Of a stretch of DNA of 64,000 nucleotides, positions 44,293 to 54,166 are shown piece by piece; within the stretch, counting starts at the first letter, position 1, and each line of letters begins with the position of its first letter. The position numbers and the translations under genes are program-made. The stretch is taken from the NCBI GenBank assembly GCA_964423615.1, contig CAYRFQ010000024.1, forward strand, positions 1 to 64,000, in the 5' to 3' direction. The notes under the pieces are model-generated. The model made no database searches. It was not told where the DNA came from and saw only the letters and a program-made list of their open reading frames with translations. The DNA is from CAYRFQ01 sp964423615 (GTDB taxonomy: Bacteria; Planctomycetota; Planctomycetia; Gemmatales; Gemmataceae).

Positions 44293-46776
44293 TTACCCAT
44301 CAATATACGCTGTCCTGCCAAACACTCGCCAACTGAGTTTGCCAGCAACCCATTCTTGGGCTTTTTCGAGTGTCCAGCCTTTCTCACAATCAAACTCCAA
44401 GTTCAACACATCCATGACCGCCATCCTGTGCCTTTCATTCGGTTGGGCGAGTTGGACTATGAGCCCTTCCTCCAATTCGAAAGGCGTCCACTTCCGGCGT
44501 GTGTTATGAAGGAGCCGAAGAATCACTTTCGATTTGGATTCTTCCCAGTACATGTTATGGGCAAGAGTTTGGAGGGGTAATTCATCCAACTCCTGGACGA
44601 TAAAGGCAAGAGCTTCCACGATGTCTGTGTTGGCCGGGAACGTGACTTCTGCAAGAGCAGGCCCTTCTTCCGGAAGTTCCACAATCCGCAATTCGATGTC
44701 TGGTCGGTCTTCCACAGATTCAAATTCCGACTCACGAAGAAGATGTCCTGGAACGTACCGTAACCGACAGTGGAGCCGGTCCTCTCGTCTCGTCCACCGG
44801 TAAGGAGATCGGCTGGGGTCGCAATGAAGGACCTTCCAGACTTCGTGAAACCATTCCCCGCGTGGCGGAGGTGGTGGAGTGCGGGAACGACCGCCGTGTT
44901 TCCCGTTCACCCTGGTCCCGCCGGTTCGTCCCCTCCGCTCCGAATGAGCCGAGTCGCCGAGCAAGATCCACCGTTGGGACCGTTGGGCCACGACCATTAA
45001 CTCCGATTCAGTGACACCAGCCGCGTCGTCGAGTACCAGGGTGTCAAAGGTCCCCAACTCCGATGCCAACTCTCCGAAGTGTTCGTCTTCAGGAAGCGAT
45101 TTGGTCGTCGCCGCGACGACATTGGCCATGAGGAAGATATCGCGAGCCAAGTCTTCGACACCTTGATCCAAGTACTCCAGCCATCGAGTCAGGCGAGCGG
45201 CCTTCTCCTCCCAGGTTCCTACCAACCGTTCCCACTCTTGTTTGGCCGATTGAAGTGCTTCTTCATTCGGCTCGTCTGGCATGGTTACATCGTTGGGTAA
45301 CTGCCGGATAGTTTGTTCCCATTTCTGGTCGGTCACGTCACGTGTCGTCTTCGCCGTCATGAGTTCTTGACGGAGTTGTTCGGTTCGGTTCTCGATTTCT
45401 TGCTGTCGGAACTTCGCGACTTGCTCGGCCAGATTGTCTTCCAGCTCCTGGTCTTCTGATTCGAGTTTATCTGCTCTTGTCCGGAGTTTTTTGAGGTGGT
45501 TTTCGATTTCGCCTCGTTGGGCTCGCAGTTCATCCAGATTGTCAAGGGCTTGCCGTTTGCCCATGGCCCTCCAGTAGCTCCACGATAGGAAGCTGTTTTG
45601 TTGTTTCGCCGCTTCCAAGGGCTGCAAATCTTGGATTTGGTTCGTCGCCTCTTCCAACGCGGCCGCCCGTTCTTGAATTTCCGCGTGCAACGCTTCCCGT
45701 TGTTCCTCGAGGTCCTTCTTTTTGTCGTTGTGTTTTTTACGCACGTAGTCGAGTTTGTTTAAGACGACCTCAGTGGCTTTTTCGGCCTTGGACTGCGATT
45801 TCTTCTCCGCTGTTACCGGTTCCTTGGTCCCAGTGGGCTGCTTTTTCTTGCTTGCTTTGGTAGATGACGAGGCCGTATTGTCTTTGTCCTGGCCACTGGC
45901 CTCGGCTCTCTCGGCAAAGACGAGATCGACTTCCATTGGAACATCCTTCAGACGCTGCTCGAGCGATTCGATTTTGTCCGAAAGGTCTACTCGCCATGCC
46001 AACACGTCCGCAAGTTCGTCCCAGATTCGGCCTTCGTCTTTTCGCTCCTTGATGCGTTTTTCGGCTTCGGCTAAAGCTTGTCTTGCGCTGGCGAGAGCCC
46101 CGTTCGAGAAATTTTGGCATCGACCTTCTAACGTAAGCTGCTCGACCGATGGCCGCAGAGAGCGTTCGTTTGGCTCTTGGCAGCGGACGACCGAAACACC
46201 TTCGAGAGTGTCTACGTGGGCCAGAATGCGATCAACACCAGGAGGAGTTGGGCCAAGGAGCAGAACCCGCTCACCAGCCTGGACGAGTTTGTAGATTATC
46301 TCGGCTGCGCGGCCAGCCCGTACCTCCGACGAAAGACTTTGGATAAAATAAACATCGGGAGTTTGGGGAGCTTGGACGACGGACAAGACTTGATCTAGGG
46401 GTTGCTTGCCCCATCGCAACGATAGCGTTCTTGGCGGTTCAAGATGATCGGTTTTGCCGTGAAGCAGATGTCCTAATATCTGGACCCTCAGTGGGTCCGT
46501 TCCAATGGAAACGTCCGGCCCCAGTTCGTGCGAAGCGGAAATACGATCTTGTTCGGGTGGTTCAGTCAACAGCCCTTGCTCATAAGCCAATCTGAGGATG
46601 TACGTTTGTTGCGGACGCGATAGACTGCCCAGCAGCTTCTCCCAGGTCCGCTGTGGTGTCGGTAAAGCATTCATCAAGGCGGCCAGCGAATCGGACGGAT
46701 TCTCCGTCGTGTCCTTCGGCAGATCAGCAATCGCAGTCGGCAAGCCTCCTGAGGTTTGCTGTTCCCGTGGAGTCAT
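44293..46776 (-). CDS. P-loop-less SF1 helicase-like (Upf1/Dna2-type) coiled-coil protein
   Basis: A protein of 827 residues. Around residue 145 the line FIQSLSSEVRAGRAAEIIYKL stands where Upf1-type proteins have IQGPPGTGKTxxxAExIxxL; the P-loop is gone. It is followed by motif-Ia-like ERVLLLGPTPPGVDRIL, a coiled-coil-rich insertion (about 225-540) with a Ser/Lys-rich stretch at 300-335, motif II-like FDTLVLDDAAGVTESEL (Glu replaced by Asp), and motif-III-like RSQRWILLGDSAHS. The C-terminus has no clear motifs IV-VI. It is therefore unlikely to hydrolyse ATP by this domain. Family unknown. It ends facing the HARE-HTH-like gene, about 170 bp away. Confidence 0.65.
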   Translation of the reverse strand: MTPREQQTSGGLPTAIADLPKDTTENPSDSLAALMNALPTPQRTWEKLLGSLSRPQQTYILRLAYEQGLLTEPPEQDRISASHELGPDVSIGTDPLRVQILGHLLHGKTDHLEPPRTLSLRWGKQPLDQVLSVVQAPQTPDVYFIQSLSSEVRAGRAAEIIYKLVQAGERVLLLGPTPPGVDRILAHVDTLEGVSVVRCQEPNERSLRPSVEQLTLEGRCQNFSNGALASARQALAEAEKRIKERKDEGRIWDELADVLAWRVDLSDKIESLEQRLKDVPMEVDLVFAERAEASGQDKDNTASSSTKASKKKQPTGTKEPVTAEKKSQSKAEKATEVVLNKLDYVRKKHNDKKKDLEEQREALHAEIQERAAALEEATNQIQDLQPLEAAKQQNSFLSWSYWRAMGKRQALDNLDELRAQRGEIENHLKKLRTRADKLESEDQELEDNLAEQVAKFRQQEIENRTEQLRQELMTAKTTRDVTDQKWEQTIRQLPNDVTMPDEPNEEALQSAKQEWERLVGTWEEKAARLTRWLEYLDQGVEDLARDIFLMANVVAATTKSLPEDEHFGELASELGTFDTLVLDDAAGVTESELMVVAQRSQRWILLGDSAHSERRGRTGGTRVNGKHGGRSRTPPPPPRGEWFHEVWKVLHCDPSRSPYRWTRREDRLHCRLRYVPGHLLRESEFESVEDRPDIELRIVELPEEGPALAEVTFPANTDIVEALAFIVQELDELPLQTLAHNMYWEESKSKVILRLLHNTRRKWTPFELEEGLIVQLAQPNERHRMAVMDVLNLEFDCEKGWTLEKAQEWVAGKLSWRVFGRTAYIDG

Positions 46777-47731
46777 CGAGTGTCCTCAGTTGCTGAACTC
46801 AGATAAGGTGGGTGAGTCACGGTTCGATGCATCTGATTCCTTCCTTTTCGACGAAGAATAGCACCTACAGACTGATTGTTAATTTCGGTCGACTCTCGCG
46901 CCGAAACGTTCAACATTGGGATGTCATTCCGTTTATTCCTCCGTTCGATGCCTCCTCTTGGAAATTTTGCATCAAGCGCAGTGCTATTGTCCAGTAATCA
47001 TTTCTTCTTTGCAATAAAGAACTTCCATTTCCTCCAACGATATCCCATTGCCTCCAGATGCCGACTCGTAAGGTCCTTGGAAAACCCGCAGAAACTACAC
47101 TTTGCGAAAACCGCGTGGGCATTACGCTCCCCCGCGGGGAAACTTCAGAACCGACCAAGTAGATCCGGAGAGGAAAAGGGGAAATGGTCAGCCAATGCGA
47201 AAGCCCACTATAAACTAGACGATTTGACACACTCAAGCTATCGGTCCGATCTCAATCGGATCTTCGAAAAAACAATAACACAGCAGGAGCAAAGACAATT
47301 CAGACTAGAGTTTTGCACTTTTTTCAAAAGTCATAAAACTAATTTATAGAATGACTTATGGAAATTTCACTGATTTTGTGTTCTCGAAAATGGCACCAAA
47401 CAAGGCAAAATCTAAGGTAAATCATCCATTCCAGAGCAACCTGATTTCCATAAATGCCTTATTATCAAATATTTATGGAAACCAAAAAAAGTGCAAAACT
47501 CTAGTCAGACTTCCCGGACGTTCAGACCACAGACCTTTTTTCGCAGATCTGCAATCTGATCGAGCAGACCAATAGGACTTTTCGAACCATTCTGACGTTC
47601 GTTGGCGGGGTTTTCTCCACCAACGGTGCGCCCGTTTCCCAGCCTCTGGCGTCCGGGAACGTCGCTTCGAATCCCACATTTCCAAATCGAGTGGACTTTG
47701 GCTCAGCTTTCAGGATTGTCGGGGTCAAAGA
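46777..47731. other. Non-coding region containing a 200-bp MITE
   Basis: About 950 bp lie between the helicase-like start and the transglutaminase-like stop, both on the minus strand. It is AT-rich from about 47210 to 47500 because of the MITE at 47305-47504. Frames of up to 157 codons show no family features. The helicase-like promoter should lie at the left end. Confidence 0.5.
47305..47504. mobile_element. 200-bp MITE with 20-bp perfect terminal repeats and TCAGA duplication
   Basis: CTAGAGTTTTGCACTTTTTT at 47305-47324 is perfectly inverted at 47485-47504. Both sides carry TCAGA (47300-47304 and 47505-47509), a 5-bp target duplication. The interior is AT-rich and non-coding. The parent transposase is not in the window. 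It differs in ends and target size from the 17.5-kb MITE, so at least two transposase systems have acted here. Confidence 0.88.
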
Positions 47732-49240
47732 CTATTTTGGCGTTGACGTTTGCAAGACCTGAATTTTCATCTTTCCCACAACTTGGATCACGGGCAATAA
47801 AGGAGTCAGAGACCGGACATCATCCCAGTCATGGTGGGTCACCTTCAAATGTGTGGCTCCGACATAGCCTTGTCCAAGAGTAGCATCGAGCGGAAACCAG
47901 CGACCGTGGACAAAGACCTCAGTCCACATATGAAAGGCGAAGGCAGGCTGTCCTTTGATGTTCGCATAAATCAAACCGATGGCCGTTCGGGCCGGCACTT
48001 GTTCGGCCCGACACATGGCCGTCATGAGCATTGCGAATTCCGAACAATCTCCGGTCAGAGTTTTGGCCACATGGTCGGCGGGGGCCATGGCTTCCGCGTT
48101 GTTGGGCCGCATCCGACTCTTCACCCACTTCTCGATCCGTGTGGCTTTGAGCCAGGAGTCGCGTGCCCCGCCAACGGCCTTCTTGGCAAACTGCTTGACG
48201 CGAGCGTCCTTACAATTAATGAAATATGACGACGACAGGTATTTCTTGTCGACACTCTTTTGTCGTTCTTTCGTCACGAACGGTGCGGCAGCATCCACGT
48301 GCATCTCGAACGTGTTTCCTTTGGCGTTCTTGATCGTTTGGATCGGGCTGCTCATGAACGCCGACGTCGGATTGTCGAGTCCTTTGGTTTCGATCTGGTA
48401 GACCGCCCTGCGAATCTTATAAGGGTTGGCGAGGCGTCGCTTGAGCTTGATAACCTGGTTCAAAATGACGTCGGTCGTTCGAGCCAACGCACCAGGACGC
48501 AACGCGAGTTGTTTGGTCCCACGATACTGGACCATCTTACCGATTCCAGGAACTTGCGTTTCCGAACGCAGTGGCGTGCCTTTGGCGTCGAGCCAAACGG
48601 TGAGCGTCGGCAGTTGCAAAGTCTGGATTTTTTCGGGCGTGATTTGGACACGTAAGAGCTTCTCGTCAGACATTTTTCCGAGCAGTTCAACCTTCTCGTA
48701 ATTCTGCACCTTGACGGCATTCGTGACGACAAGATTGATGCTTGGTTCAAAACCACGGTAAACAAAAGTAGTCCCCGGTTCGACTTTTTTGTCGCGGAAG
48801 ATCGTTTGTTGTTTGTAGAGGCTCGTGACGTTCCCGTCCCACGGAACCGGAGCGAGTTGTTTGGTCTTGTCCAGCACCAAACGCAACTTCTTGTCCACGA
48901 TCTTGCCAGAAATGTCCAAAGTCTTCTTGGTGCCCAGGAACTGCCGCGTGAAAATGCCCACGACGGTCCCATCGGACGTCTCGATGTTGCCGGTATCCAT
49001 GGCCAGTTTCACAATCGTGCCGGAACGTTTGACGTTGAGACGCAGTTCAGTTGTTGCCCGATAGAGTTTCTTGCCCTCTTCCGTGTATTCTTCGACGAAC
49101 GTATGGGAGTAACCGGCCCGGTTTCCCTCTAAATACGATACATCCCACGCGTCGTACACGATCTTGGATTGTTTGGTGCCCGCCTGCGCTGGGACCAAGA
49201 TCAAGACGAAACTCGCGAACGCAAGGAGGATAATCCGCAC
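47732..49240 (-). CDS. Exported transglutaminase-like protein
   Basis: The protein has 502 residues from a GTG at 49240, chosen because AGGAG lies 7 nt upstream and the signal peptide RIILLAFASFVLILVPAQAG follows at once; the frame is open to 49342. A beta-rich N-terminal half (about 30-330) precedes the transglutaminase-like core: LTGDCSEFAMLMTAMCRAEQ (Cys), FAFHMWTEVFVHGRWFPLDAT (His, then Asp). The family includes cysteine peptidases and amide-bond transferases acting on cell-surface protein. Substrate unknown. Confidence 0.83.
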   Translation of the reverse strand: MRIILLAFASFVLILVPAQAGTKQSKIVYDAWDVSYLEGNRAGYSHTFVEEYTEEGKKLYRATTELRLNVKRSGTIVKLAMDTGNIETSDGTVVGIFTRQFLGTKKTLDISGKIVDKKLRLVLDKTKQLAPVPWDGNVTSLYKQQTIFRDKKVEPGTTFVYRGFEPSINLVVTNAVKVQNYEKVELLGKMSDEKLLRVQITPEKIQTLQLPTLTVWLDAKGTPLRSETQVPGIGKMVQYRGTKQLALRPGALARTTDVILNQVIKLKRRLANPYKIRRAVYQIETKGLDNPTSAFMSSPIQTIKNAKGNTFEMHVDAAAPFVTKERQKSVDKKYLSSSYFINCKDARVKQFAKKAVGGARDSWLKATRIEKWVKSRMRPNNAEAMAPADHVAKTLTGDCSEFAMLMTAMCRAEQVPARTAIGLIYANIKGQPAFAFHMWTEVFVHGRWFPLDATLGQGYVGATHLKVTHHDWDDVRSLTPLLPVIQVVGKMKIQVLQTSTPK

Positions 49241-49490
49241 CGTTGGCTCCTGTATAGAAATAAGGCCGAAACATAGGCAACGGAAAAGGTAAGAGGAGCC
49301 AAGAGGCTCAACCGCGTTCTGTTCACAAACTGACTTTTCCAAATGAAACCCGGTTAACGCTCTTAACTACTGAATCCCAACCCTCAACTCTTTCCGCCAT
49401 TTTCGAAAGCATTTCGAAACTAACGAAGCCGAATCTTTATCGCAAGACCAGAGCGGTTGCAAAGTGCGAAGTTTAGAGAGAATACAAACG

Positions 49491-51482
49491 TTAAGACTCT
49501 TGTGCAGTTGGGGCGTTTTTCTGCGGCGATGCCGTGGACTTCTTTCTTGGGAAGGACATCCGAAACGTCGCGCCTTGGAACCACTCCGACTCCACCATCA
49601 GTTGAGCATGGTGGTGTTCGAGGATCACCATAATGAACGAGAGGCCCAAACCCATCCCAGCGCTGAACCCGGCGAACAAGGCGTTGTTCCGTTTCGTCGA
49701 GAAATGCGTTTCCGTACACCGTTGGCGCACCTCTTCACTCATCCCAATTCCGTTGTCTTGGATTTCCAACACGCATCGATCGCCTTCGGAATACGTTCGC
49801 AGATGGACTTCCCCTTGCCAACTGGCTGCCGCGATCAGCGCCTGTTTGCGATCCAAGTTCGTCGGCACACCCTTCGATTCGGCCAAGGCCTTGTTCAGTT
49901 CGGATAACGAGGACACACCGTCTCGCTTCCGAGCACGTTCCCGGAGGTGATTACGCATTTCAAAAGTCGCATCACGCGCGTTGAACAACAAATTTTCGAT
50001 TGCTTGTTGTAGGTGTGACCGGTCACCTTCGATGAGCAGTGCGGATGTCGAAGGCTCCGTGTGGATCGTCAACTTCCATTTCTCATGAGCCAACTCGCCC
50101 CACGTGTGCTGCATTTCTCCCAACAAAGAATTCAGGTCAAGGACCACTCGCTCCGATTGCGTCGGGTCACGCCTGACGGTTTGCAGAATTTGTTGAAGTC
50201 GCTCTGTAACGGTGTGAAGAGTCACTTGCACTTCCTGGAGCATCTTCCCCTGGTTCGAGTTTCCTTCTCCCGACTCCAAACATCGATTGAGCAGATCGTT
50301 CGGTCGAATCAACAAGTTCTTGATGTTGTGAGCATACGAACCGGCCATGATGCCGATGTTGGCCCACAGTTGGGACTTGAGTTCGAGGTTCACGCGTTCG
50401 GCTTCTCGTGCGTTCTTCTCGGCTTCTTGTCGGCGAACTTCTTCTTCGAGACGTCGTCGTTCGGCTTCGTTCACCCGTTGTTCGGCTCGGAGTTGCCCTT
50501 CGCGTTGTTCCCGTTCGCGTTCCTGCGCGACGAACGAGAGGAGTACGACGAGGGCCAAAACCAGAGTAGCTCCTCCGGTAAACCAAAGGTGACGTTTGGC
50601 ATTGGTGCGAACCTTATCCTGGTGCGACGTTTCGACGCGAAGCCGATAAAGCATTTGGACGTGGACCTTGCCTGCTTCGTCATTCCGAATCTCGATGGGT
50701 TTGTCGAGTTCTCGGTATTGTCCTTCTCGACGAGGCAATTCGGAATCCCAGACGAGTGGCTCCAAATCCATGTCGTCGGCGAACTGGACTTCCATTCGGT
50801 AGATCACTGGAAACAAAGGGAGTTGGCCCGAGTAAATTTTCGTCACCGGATCGCAGAGAGACTTAAGGAAGATATGAAGTTCTCGTCGCTTCTTGATTTC
50901 CTCCTGCCGATGGGTAATGAGTTCGGCGAGCAAATCGGACATTGACTTCGAATCCGATGGGAGATACTTCTTGAGCCCCTTGTTGGGGATATCATTCTGG
51001 AGTGTAAGTAGGCTTTCCGCGTCGAGGTGATATCGGTCTTCCGCAAGCCGAATGATGGTCTGATAAAGGGCATGTATGTCCGGACGACGTGGGTCGTTCT
51101 CCGGCATACGTTCGAGGACGTAAGCAAATCCGACTTTCGCCTTCGCGAAGAATTTGTCTGCCGTGGGACGAGATTTCTTGTGGACTCGATCAATATACTC
51201 GTCGACATGGTCAGCCAACGTCCTGCGGATTCTCGCTTCTTGAATCCATTCTTCAAGGACTTCGCGGTGATACCGCTCATCCCCCGCAAACCAATCGATA
51301 ACCGGTCCCCACAACGTCATCCCGAGGGTAAACAACAGCACCAACGGCCCAAGCCTTCCTATGAATTGCCAGAGCCAGTTCCGTCGTGTCGGCAGAGCAG
51401 GGGATTTCTTGGTCTTCCTGGGTCGGTTTGCCTCCGACGAATCGTCGGAGAACTTCGGCTGTGCTTGTTGTGTTTCACGCAT
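49491..51482 (-). CDS. Membrane sensor histidine kinase
   Basis: A protein of 663 residues. A helix at about 40-60 (FIGRLGPLVLLFTLGMTLWGP) and a second at about 303-322 (WFTGGATLVLALVVLLSFVA) flank a periplasmic sensing region of about 240 residues. A long charged coiled coil (about 323-375) follows. The dimerisation helix has an unusual H-box, IMAGSYAHNIKNLLIRPNDLL. The ATPase has N-box QQAIENLLFNARDATFEM, G1 LEIQDNGIGM, F-box ETHFSTK and G2 GMGLGLSFIMVILEHH. No response regulator is adjacent; the receiver-like protein at 40.2 kb is not linked. Confidence 0.85.
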   Translation of the reverse strand: MRETQQAQPKFSDDSSEANRPRKTKKSPALPTRRNWLWQFIGRLGPLVLLFTLGMTLWGPVIDWFAGDERYHREVLEEWIQEARIRRTLADHVDEYIDRVHKKSRPTADKFFAKAKVGFAYVLERMPENDPRRPDIHALYQTIIRLAEDRYHLDAESLLTLQNDIPNKGLKKYLPSDSKSMSDLLAELITHRQEEIKKRRELHIFLKSLCDPVTKIYSGQLPLFPVIYRMEVQFADDMDLEPLVWDSELPRREGQYRELDKPIEIRNDEAGKVHVQMLYRLRVETSHQDKVRTNAKRHLWFTGGATLVLALVVLLSFVAQEREREQREGQLRAEQRVNEAERRRLEEEVRRQEAEKNAREAERVNLELKSQLWANIGIMAGSYAHNIKNLLIRPNDLLNRCLESGEGNSNQGKMLQEVQVTLHTVTERLQQILQTVRRDPTQSERVVLDLNSLLGEMQHTWGELAHEKWKLTIHTEPSTSALLIEGDRSHLQQAIENLLFNARDATFEMRNHLRERARKRDGVSSLSELNKALAESKGVPTNLDRKQALIAAASWQGEVHLRTYSEGDRCVLEIQDNGIGMSEEVRQRCTETHFSTKRNNALFAGFSAGMGLGLSFIMVILEHHHAQLMVESEWFQGATFRMSFPRKKSTASPQKNAPTAQES

Positions 51483-51711
51483 CTGCCCACGGCCACCTCA
51501 AGAAAGGTGAAAAGGGAAAGAGTTCAAAGATTGTCTTGGACTGCGGCGGCATCTGGTCGCTTTGGTGTGTCATTCTGTCTCCTCGTTCGCGTTTCGCGCA
51601 GGTGTCTTTGGGGTTCAGGGGTTGACGCAGTTTTCTTATTCAAGGCGAGGGTGGCGTTGCAGGTCGGCTCCGATATCTCACCAACGAACTCGCATCTTCC
51701 ACCTTTCCCTT

Positions 51712-52599
51712 TCACCTTGTTTGGAACCCGGCCTGTTCCAGTGCTTGTCGCATCTTGTTTCGTGTTGCTTCATCCCACGGCGCAACAGGCGACCGACACG
51801 GACCGATCCCAAGACCAAGCAATTCCAACCCTGTTTTGACGCCACCGGGAGCAGTCCCAAAATTCAAACTCATCCGGACCAAGCTCAACCGTCTTTGGGC
51901 TTCGAGGGCTGCGGCGTGATCGCCTCGTTGGACGGCATCGTAGACATCGACGATCAACCGTGGAGCCACATTCCCGCTGGCAGGGACGGCACCCTTCGCA
52001 CCGGAAATCAAGGCGTGGTAAATCAGCGTGTCTCGGCCCTGGAGAACACTAAACGTATCCGGAACGACACGAATCAGTTCGCACGTATTCTGGAGATCGC
52101 CACTGGAGTCTTTGATGCCAACGATATTGGGAATGTCGGCTAACCGGGCCACCGTATCGACATCGATCTTCACGCCACCGCAAGTCCCGGGGTTATTATA
52201 TAGCATCACGGGGACGGACGTGTTTTCAGCGACACGCTGGTAATGGTGAACTATTTCTTGTTGACTCGGCTTCACGAAGTACGGCGTGATCACCGAGACA
52301 CCATCCACGCCTTCGCGTTCGGCCATTTGTGTCAGACGGACCACTTCTCGGGTCGTTTCTGCCCCGGTTCCCGCGAACACGGGCAACCGTTTGTTGACGT
52401 GGGCCACGGCCGTAGCGATGACTTCCTGCTTCTCGCGTTCGTCGAGGGCGTAGAATTCGCTATTCGTGCCAAGCACAAAAATCCCATGTACCCCTTCGGC
52501 GATGAGGTGGTCGATGAACCACTTCAAACGTGGGATGTCGAGATCTTCGTTGGGCTGCATGGGTGTGGCTACAGGAGGTACGATCCCACGAATCTCCAT
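51712..52599 (-). CDS. dapA: Dihydrodipicolinate synthase-family lyase
   Basis: A class I aldolase-type enzyme of 295 residues. The Schiff-base Lys is in NIVGIKDSSGDL and the catalytic Tyr in VPVMLYNNPG; the GTNSE loop stands in place of the common GTTGE. In DapA the enzyme condenses pyruvate with aspartate semialdehyde for lysine and diaminopimelate. dapB lies less than 2 kb away on the same strand, supporting this, but relatives such as KDG aldolase share the fold and the GTNSE variant leaves the substrate open. Confidence 0.78.
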   Translation of the reverse strand: MEIRGIVPPVATPMQPNEDLDIPRLKWFIDHLIAEGVHGIFVLGTNSEFYALDEREKQEVIATAVAHVNKRLPVFAGTGAETTREVVRLTQMAEREGVDGVSVITPYFVKPSQQEIVHHYQRVAENTSVPVMLYNNPGTCGGVKIDVDTVARLADIPNIVGIKDSSGDLQNTCELIRVVPDTFSVLQGRDTLIYHALISGAKGAVPASGNVAPRLIVDVYDAVQRGDHAAALEAQRRLSLVRMSLNFGTAPGGVKTGLELLGLGIGPCRSPVAPWDEATRNKMRQALEQAGFQTR

Positions 52600-52727
52600 C
52601 GTTCTAACCTCTCTTCGTCAAAAATTGATACCGTTTTCTCTGATGCCATCTGATCGAGTGAGACGATCGATCGGAGTCAAATTCCGACACACTATGTCGT
52701 GTTCGTTCCTCCCACGCCGTGTTGGCT

Positions 52728-53813
52728 CTACGGGTTCGACCTTCGCCGAATTTCCTCGATGGCCCACTGCGCTGCCTCGGCGATCATTGGTTCTTCTCGT
52801 GTGAGCCGTTCGAGCGCAGGAAGGGCCGATTCGTCTCCGACGTTTCCCAGAACGATGGCCGCGTTTCGTAGAATCCCACGGCGCTTAGGACGAGTCAAAG
52901 GTGTTCCCCGGAACCTTTCGCGGAACTGCTCCTCGTCCAACTCGAAGAGTTCCACGAGGTCGAGAAGATCATTTCCCGGTTGTCCTTGCAACGCTGGCTC
53001 AACACCACTGGGAGCTTTCCGATTCCAGGGACAAACCTCCTGGCACACATCACAGCCAAAGACCCAGTCCTCCATTCCCGGACGGAACTCGAGTGGAACA
53101 CTCTCTCGCAACTCGATCGTCAAATAACTAATGCACCGCCTGGCATCCATTTTCCCAGGGGCCACAAACGCGTCTGTCGGGCACGCCTTCAAACAAGCGG
53201 TACAACTCCCACAATGGAAACTCCCATGAGCCAAGTCCGGCGTCAACTCGATGTTCAGGAGGAGCGCCCCAAGAAAAAAATAGCTCCCGTATCGTTTATT
53301 CAGAAGCATGGTGTTTTTGCCGAACCATCCCAGACCGGCTCGTCGGGCAAAATCTCGCTCGAGAAGCGGAGCGGTGTCGACGACCCCACGTCCGTGGCAT
53401 TCCGGCACGATTCCCTGAAGCCACTCGAGCAGTTGATCGAGTCGTTTCCACATGAGGTTGTGATAGTCCACCCCACGAGCATACCGAGCTACCTTCCCCG
53501 AATTGGGCCGTGAGGCCGGTAGCTCTGGTTCGCGTTTTCTGGTCGGTTCCACTCCGACAGGTCGTCGTAACTCTTCCGGTGGTTTGTAGTTCATCCCGAC
53601 CATGACGAGGCTTTTGACTTCGGGCACGATCGACCTTGGATGCTCTCTGGCGGCTCCGTGCTTGGAAAGGTAAGTCATCTCTCCGGCATATCCCTCAGAC
53701 AACCAGTCGCGGAAAACTCCATACGTTTCCGCTTCGGTCGCCAAAGCTATTCCGACGAGTTCGAATCCCAACTCCTGGGCTTGAGCTTTGATTCGATTTT
53801 CCAGTGTTGTCAT
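52728..53813 (-). CDS. queG: Epoxyqueuosine reductase
   Basis: This catalyses the last step of queuosine synthesis, reducing epoxyqueuosine in tRNA. It has 361 residues. The cobalamin-domain start has ENRIKAQAQELGFELVGIA and SMVPEVKSLVMVGMNY-type elements (here SIVPEVKSLVMVGMNYKPP). Two 4Fe-4S motifs follow: CGSCTACLKACPTDAF and CDVCQEVCPWNRKA. A HEAT-like C-terminus (RGILRNAAIVLGNVGDESALPALERL) ends the protein. Length matches the family. Cytoplasmic. Confidence 0.94.
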   Translation of the reverse strand: MTTLENRIKAQAQELGFELVGIALATEAETYGVFRDWLSEGYAGEMTYLSKHGAAREHPRSIVPEVKSLVMVGMNYKPPEELRRPVGVEPTRKREPELPASRPNSGKVARYARGVDYHNLMWKRLDQLLEWLQGIVPECHGRGVVDTAPLLERDFARRAGLGWFGKNTMLLNKRYGSYFFLGALLLNIELTPDLAHGSFHCGSCTACLKACPTDAFVAPGKMDARRCISYLTIELRESVPLEFRPGMEDWVFGCDVCQEVCPWNRKAPSGVEPALQGQPGNDLLDLVELFELDEEQFRERFRGTPLTRPKRRGILRNAAIVLGNVGDESALPALERLTREEPMIAEAAQWAIEEIRRRSNP

Positions 53814-53836
53814 AAGACTCTCGTGTGGGCGGATGG

Positions 53837-54166
53837 CTACAAGTAGTCTTCTCGGATGGGATTGAAGATGTCGAGGGCCTTCACTTTTTCTTCCAACGCA
53901 ATGACCTTATGCGGAACATTGCCCGGAATTCGGTACATGTCTCCTGGACCGAGCGTTTTCTCCTCGCCTCCAACGATGAAGATCGCTCGTCCTTCGACCA
54001 CAATTCCAACCTGCTCGTGAGGATGACTGTGTTCCTCGACGATGGCATTGGGGGCGATCGTCGCCAAGGACAACATCATTTGGTTGGCCGCGCAAGCCTG
54101 GATCGTGACCCCTGGAAAAATCTGGTAGTTCGAAAGGTCATCGGATTCTGGGAAGTACAAACTCAT
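53837..54166 (-). CDS. Small cupin-domain protein
   Basis: 109 residues from the ATG at 54166; an upstream GTG at 54205 would add 13. A single cupin barrel with motif 1 EEHSHPHEQVGIVVEGRA (two His and a Glu for metal binding) and motif 2 GPGDMYRIPGNVPHKV (Pro-rich, with the last metal His). Single-domain cupins bind metals and act as isomerases, dioxygenases or sugar-binding proteins; this one cannot be assigned. It starts 23 bp beyond the queG start, reading leftward into it is not coupled. Confidence 0.78.
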   Translation of the reverse strand: MSLYFPESDDLSNYQIFPGVTIQACAANQMMLSLATIAPNAIVEEHSHPHEQVGIVVEGRAIFIVGGEEKTLGPGDMYRIPGNVPHKVIALEEKVKALDIFNPIREDYL

